Assembly (NCBI GenBank): GCA_012270525.1
Contig: JAAXIE010000205.1
Span: 1-8,303, forward strand
Origin: Dehalococcoidia bacterium
Lineage (GTDB): Bacteria; Chloroflexota; Dehalococcoidia; UBA3495; JAAXIE01
Length of the DNA stretch: 8,303 bases
Reading direction: 5' to 3'
Positions 5,676 through 8,303 of the stretch are shown here, one piece after another. Each line of letters begins with the position of its first letter. Position 1 is the first letter of the stretch. A model generated the notes under the pieces. The model was not told the origin of the DNA. It saw only the letters and a list, made by a program, of their open reading frames with translations, and made no database searches. Made by a program: the position numbers and the translations under genes.

Positions 5676-7124
5676 ATGAGCTTGGGCGCGAAACAACTGG
5701 TCCGAGAGCTTGGGAAGATAGTGGGACGCAAGAACGTCCTGCATCACCCGGAAGACCTGCTTGTCTACGAATACGACGGCTCCATCGACAGATCGGTGCC
5801 ACAGGTCGTGGCGCTGCCAGCGAACACCGCGGAAGTCAGCCAGGTGGTCGCCTTGGGCTACCGCCACGACATCCCCATCGTGGGCCGCGGGTCGGGCACG
5901 GGCTTGAGCGGCGGGGCCATCGCGGCCATGGGCGGGATACAGATCGCCCTGGCCCGCATGAACCGCATCCTGGAAGTCGACCGGGATGACAGGCTGGCCA
6001 CGGTGCAACCTGCGGTCATCAACCTGAATCTGGACAACCGCGTGCGCCAGTACGGGATGCGGTACGCTCCCGACCCTTCCAGCCAGCGGGCATGCAGCAT
6101 CGGTGGGAACGTGGCCGAGAATGCCGGGGGTCCCCACTGTTTGGCGTACGGCGTCACCACGAACCACGTCCTGGGCTTGGAAGTGGTGCTGGAAGACGGC
6201 TCCATCGAACGGTTGGGAGGCAGCACCCGCGAAACGCCAGGCTACGACCTGCGGGGGGTTTTCGTGGGTTCGGAAGGCACCTTCGGCATCGCAACGTCCG
6301 CCACCGTGCGGCTGCTTCCCGCCCCTCCAGCGGTGAAGACCTTTCAAGGGGTGTTCCCCGATGTTCCCTCGGCATGCAACGCGGTGTCCGCAATCATCGG
6401 GCGGGGCATCGTTCCCGCCGCCATGGAGATGGTGGATGCCCTGACCATCAAAGCCGTGCAGAGCGTGATGGACGCCGGATACCCGGACAGTGCAGGGGCC
6501 GTGCTGCTGATCGAGGTGGAAGGGACCGGCGACGAGGTGGCCGAACTGGAAGCCGAGGTACGTCCGGCACTGAGGGACGCCCGCTCCACGGATGTCCGCA
6601 CCGCCACCGATGCTGCTGACCGGGAACGTCTCTGGTCGGGGCGCAAGGGGGCCTTGGGAGCTCTGGGTAGCCTCGCGCCCAACTACTACCTGGTCGATGG
6701 CGTGGTGCCACGCACGCAACTCGCCTCGGTGCTGGAGAGGGTGGAAGAGGTGTCGAGGGAGTACCGCTTCCCCATAGCGAACGTCTTCCATGCTGGCGAC
6801 GGGAACCTGCATCCCTGCATCCTGTTCGATGAACGGCGTGACGGCGAGTTGGAGCGTGTCACCGAGGCTGGGGGTGAGTTGCTTCGCATCTGCGTCGAGT
6901 CCGGCGGGACTCTCAGTGGCGAGCACGGCATCGGCTTGGAGAAGAAGGCCTACATGCCCCTGGTCTTCAACGACGAGGACATGGAGACGATGAAGAGGGT
7001 GCGCCATGCCTTCGCTCCCAAAGGAACTTTCAACCCCGGCAAGATATTCCCCGGCGGCCCGGAGCTGACCCACAACGTCCAACCCAATGCCGTAGCCATG
7101 GCTGGCCCTGGGGCTTACGTCTAG
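5676..7124 (+). CDS. glcD: FAD-linked oxidase, glycolate oxidase subunit GlcD-like
   Basis: The catalytic flavoprotein subunit of glycolate (2-hydroxy acid) oxidase, oxidising glycolate to glyoxylate or D-lactate to pyruvate and passing electrons to an iron-sulfur subunit. The product is 482 residues, close to the usual 480-500. The PCMH-type FAD domain shows GRGSGTGLSGGA (70-81), PDPSSQRACSIGGNVAENAGG (132-152) and GVFVGSEGTFGIAT (194-207). The C-terminal FAD-oxidase domain carries ERLWSGRKGAL (317-327), DGVVPRTQL (341-349), FHAGDGNLHP (371-380), SGEHGIGLEKK (414-424) and FAPKGTFNPGKIFP (446-459). The histidine-containing FHAGDGNLHP and EHGIG segments mark the active-site region of this family. 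Its stop lies 7 bp before glcE, so the two form an operon. The exact substrate cannot be told from motifs; the GlcDE pairing favours glycolate. Confidence 0.92.
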   Translation: MSLGAKQLVRELGKIVGRKNVLHHPEDLLVYEYDGSIDRSVPQVVALPANTAEVSQVVALGYRHDIPIVGRGSGTGLSGGAIAAMGGIQIALARMNRILEVDRDDRLATVQPAVINLNLDNRVRQYGMRYAPDPSSQRACSIGGNVAENAGGPHCLAYGVTTNHVLGLEVVLEDGSIERLGGSTRETPGYDLRGVFVGSEGTFGIATSATVRLLPAPPAVKTFQGVFPDVPSACNAVSAIIGRGIVPAAMEMVDALTIKAVQSVMDAGYPDSAGAVLLIEVEGTGDEVAELEAEVRPALRDARSTDVRTATDAADRERLWSGRKGALGALGSLAPNYYLVDGVVPRTQLASVLERVEEVSREYRFPIANVFHAGDGNLHPCILFDERRDGELERVTEAGGELLRICVESGGTLSGEHGIGLEKKAYMPLVFNDEDMETMKRVRHAFAPKGTFNPGKIFPGGPELTHNVQPNAVAMAGPGAYV

Positions 7125-7131
7125 AGCAGTC

Positions 7132-8303
7132 ATGACCCAAGCAACCTCGCGCCCAATGGACCTCCACAGCGTCGTTGACGCTTCCTCTCTACTGCCCCAC
7201 AACCGCCTGCACGACTACGCCATCGATGGCGTCACACCCAGGGCGGTGGTCGCTCCCAAGAGCGTGGACGAGCTTTCGGACCTGCTGCGGGTGGCCAGCG
7301 AGGGAAGGATGCGAGTAGTCCCTTGGGGCGGTGGGAGCAGGATGGGACTGGGCAGGACACCTTCCGCAGTTGATGTCGTGATTCTCACCACGTCGCTGGG
7401 CGGCCTCATCGCACACGAGGCGGCAGACCTCACCGTTTCGGTGCAGGCAGGGATGACGCTTGATGCACTGCAGGCACGGCTTGCCAAGCAGGGACAGTAC
7501 CTCCCCTTGCAAGGCCCTGTACCCCAGCGAAGCACCATAGGAGGCATTCTCGCCACAGCGACATCCGGTCCCTGGCGTCTGGCCTATGGCGGGCCTCGCG
7601 ACTGGCTGATAGGCAGTTCGGTGGTCTTGGCCGACGGCACGCAAGCGAAGAGCGGCGGTCAGGTGGTAAAGAACGTGACAGGATACGACCTCAACAAGCT
7701 GTACACCGGTTCGCTGGGAACGCTGGGCATGATAGTGGGGGCTACCTTCAAGATATCCCCCCTTCCGGTACACACCGGGACGCTATCGGCCTCCTTCGAC
7801 TCAGCGCAGGCGGCCCTGGCTGCCTCTCACCAGCTGCTCTCTCTTGCCTACCTGCCCCGTGCGCTTCAACTGGTAACCGGACAACTCGACCAGTGGCTAC
7901 CCGCAGTAACCCAGGGCCACCCCGAAAGAACGTTCCTTCTGGTGGAGCACGCTGGCGGGCAACAGGCGGTGGCCACCAAGTTGTCCGAAGCCAGGGACCT
8001 GCTGGCGCAGGACGGTGCCGTATCGGTGCATGATTTGGGCGAAACGGACCCTTGGCAGCCGCTCACCGACATGGGATGGGTCGACCCGCGTCCGCGAGAC
8101 TTGCTGCTGCGGGCCGTCATTCAGCCTTCGAGGCTACCTTCCTTCGTTCGCTCCCTCCACGGCGCGGGAGGAGGGACGTTCCGCATGGCCGCCGACCCCG
8201 GCTATGGCTTGGTGCGCACCCTATGGCCGGGGGAGGACGGGGATATCCCTGACGAGGAGATGATCGGACTCATCAATGCCTTGCGATCTGAAGCGGTCTC
8301 CAT
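7132..8303 (+). CDS. glcE: FAD-binding subunit GlcE-like (cut by right window edge)
   Basis: The second FAD-binding subunit of the GlcDEF-type glycolate oxidase complex. The frame is open from the ATG at 7132 to the window edge, giving 390 codons with no stop. E. coli GlcE has 350 residues, so this protein is somewhat longer. Its PCMH-type FAD domain shows APKSVDELSDLL (41-52), VVPWGGGSRMGLG (62-74) and STIGGILATATSGPWRLAYGG (134-154). It also has the GlcE-typical GGQVVKNVTGYDL (175-187) and YTGSLGTLGMI (191-201). After about residue 210 the protein diverges, as is usual for this subunit, and ADPGYGLVRTLWPG (358-371) resembles the late segment of the family. Only a weak ribosome-binding sequence (TAGAG) precedes the start, fitting coupling to glcD; the ATG at 7156 (MDLHSVV) is an alternative. 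Confidence 0.88.
   Translation, partial: MTQATSRPMDLHSVVDASSLLPHNRLHDYAIDGVTPRAVVAPKSVDELSDLLRVASEGRMRVVPWGGGSRMGLGRTPSAVDVVILTTSLGGLIAHEAADLTVSVQAGMTLDALQARLAKQGQYLPLQGPVPQRSTIGGILATATSGPWRLAYGGPRDWLIGSSVVLADGTQAKSGGQVVKNVTGYDLNKLYTGSLGTLGMIVGATFKISPLPVHTGTLSASFDSAQAALAASHQLLSLAYLPRALQLVTGQLDQWLPAVTQGHPERTFLLVEHAGGQQAVATKLSEARDLLAQDGAVSVHDLGETDPWQPLTDMGWVDPRPRDLLLRAVIQPSRLPSFVRSLHGAGGGTFRMAADPGYGLVRTLWPGEDGDIPDEEMIGLINALRSEAVS

Noticed and set aside
5551..5802. N-terminal extension of tenA by 84 residues
   Set aside because: The extension is Pro/Arg/Ser-rich without family similarity and overlaps the glcD coding start. A good AGGAG precedes the ATG at 5550, and key residues then fall at the B. 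subtilis TenA numbering.
5616..7202. Minus-strand open frame of 528 codons opposite glcD
   Set aside because: The plus strand encodes an intact GlcD with all FAD and active-site motifs. The antisense translation is rich in His/Gly/Val without recognisable motifs, typical of a GC-rich shadow frame.
1..8303. CRISPR arrays, tRNA or rRNA genes, insertion sequences, defence genes
   Set aside because: No regularly spaced repeats, no recognisable RNA genes, no transposase or integrase motifs and no defence domains were seen; nearly all the sequence is explained by metabolic genes.

Overview
The window is GC-rich (roughly 60% G+C), densely coded bacterial chromosome with seven genes, two of them cut by the window edges. 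No rRNA, tRNA, CRISPR array, transposase or phage gene was recognised. The gene content (hopanoid biosynthesis with a radical-SAM side-chain enzyme, a glycolate/D-lactate-type FAD oxidase pair, a TenA thiamine-salvage enzyme and an MTHFS-like protein) fits an aerobic or facultative bacterium. A Chloroflexota-like lineage is my guess, but the sequence alone does not settle the taxonomy.

Left half (1-3906, minus strand): a leftward hopanoid operon. A short-chain trans-polyprenyl diphosphate synthase comes first. It is followed by hpnH (radical SAM adenosylhopane synthase), hpnG (nucleosidase/phosphorylase-like) and the N-terminal 321 codons of squalene-hopene cyclase (shc), which runs off the left edge. 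The gap is 41 bp between the first two genes and 1 bp between hpnH and hpnG; hpnG and shc overlap by one base (TAATG). The encoded steps run from prenyl diphosphate supply, through cyclisation of squalene to hopene (shc), to adenosylhopane (HpnH) and ribosylated hopane (HpnG). Squalene synthesis genes (hpnCDE or sqs) are not in the window.

Middle (3907-4128): a divergent intergenic region. On the minus strand it carries a good sigma70-type promoter (TTGACA, 17 bp, TACCAT). A perfect 8-bp-arm inverted repeat lies over the predicted transcription start, and is either an operator or a 5' leader hairpin for the hopanoid operon.

Right half: an MTHFS-domain protein (4129-4845, +, TTG start) converges on tenA (4882-5550, -). 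A 125-bp divergent region then separates tenA from a glcD-like FAD-linked oxidase (5676-7124, +) and a glcE-like FAD-binding subunit (7132 to the right edge, +). That region holds a palindromic TATACT -10-like box and a GC-rich perfect hairpin in the presumed glcD leader. An iron-sulfur subunit (glcF) would be expected beyond the right edge.
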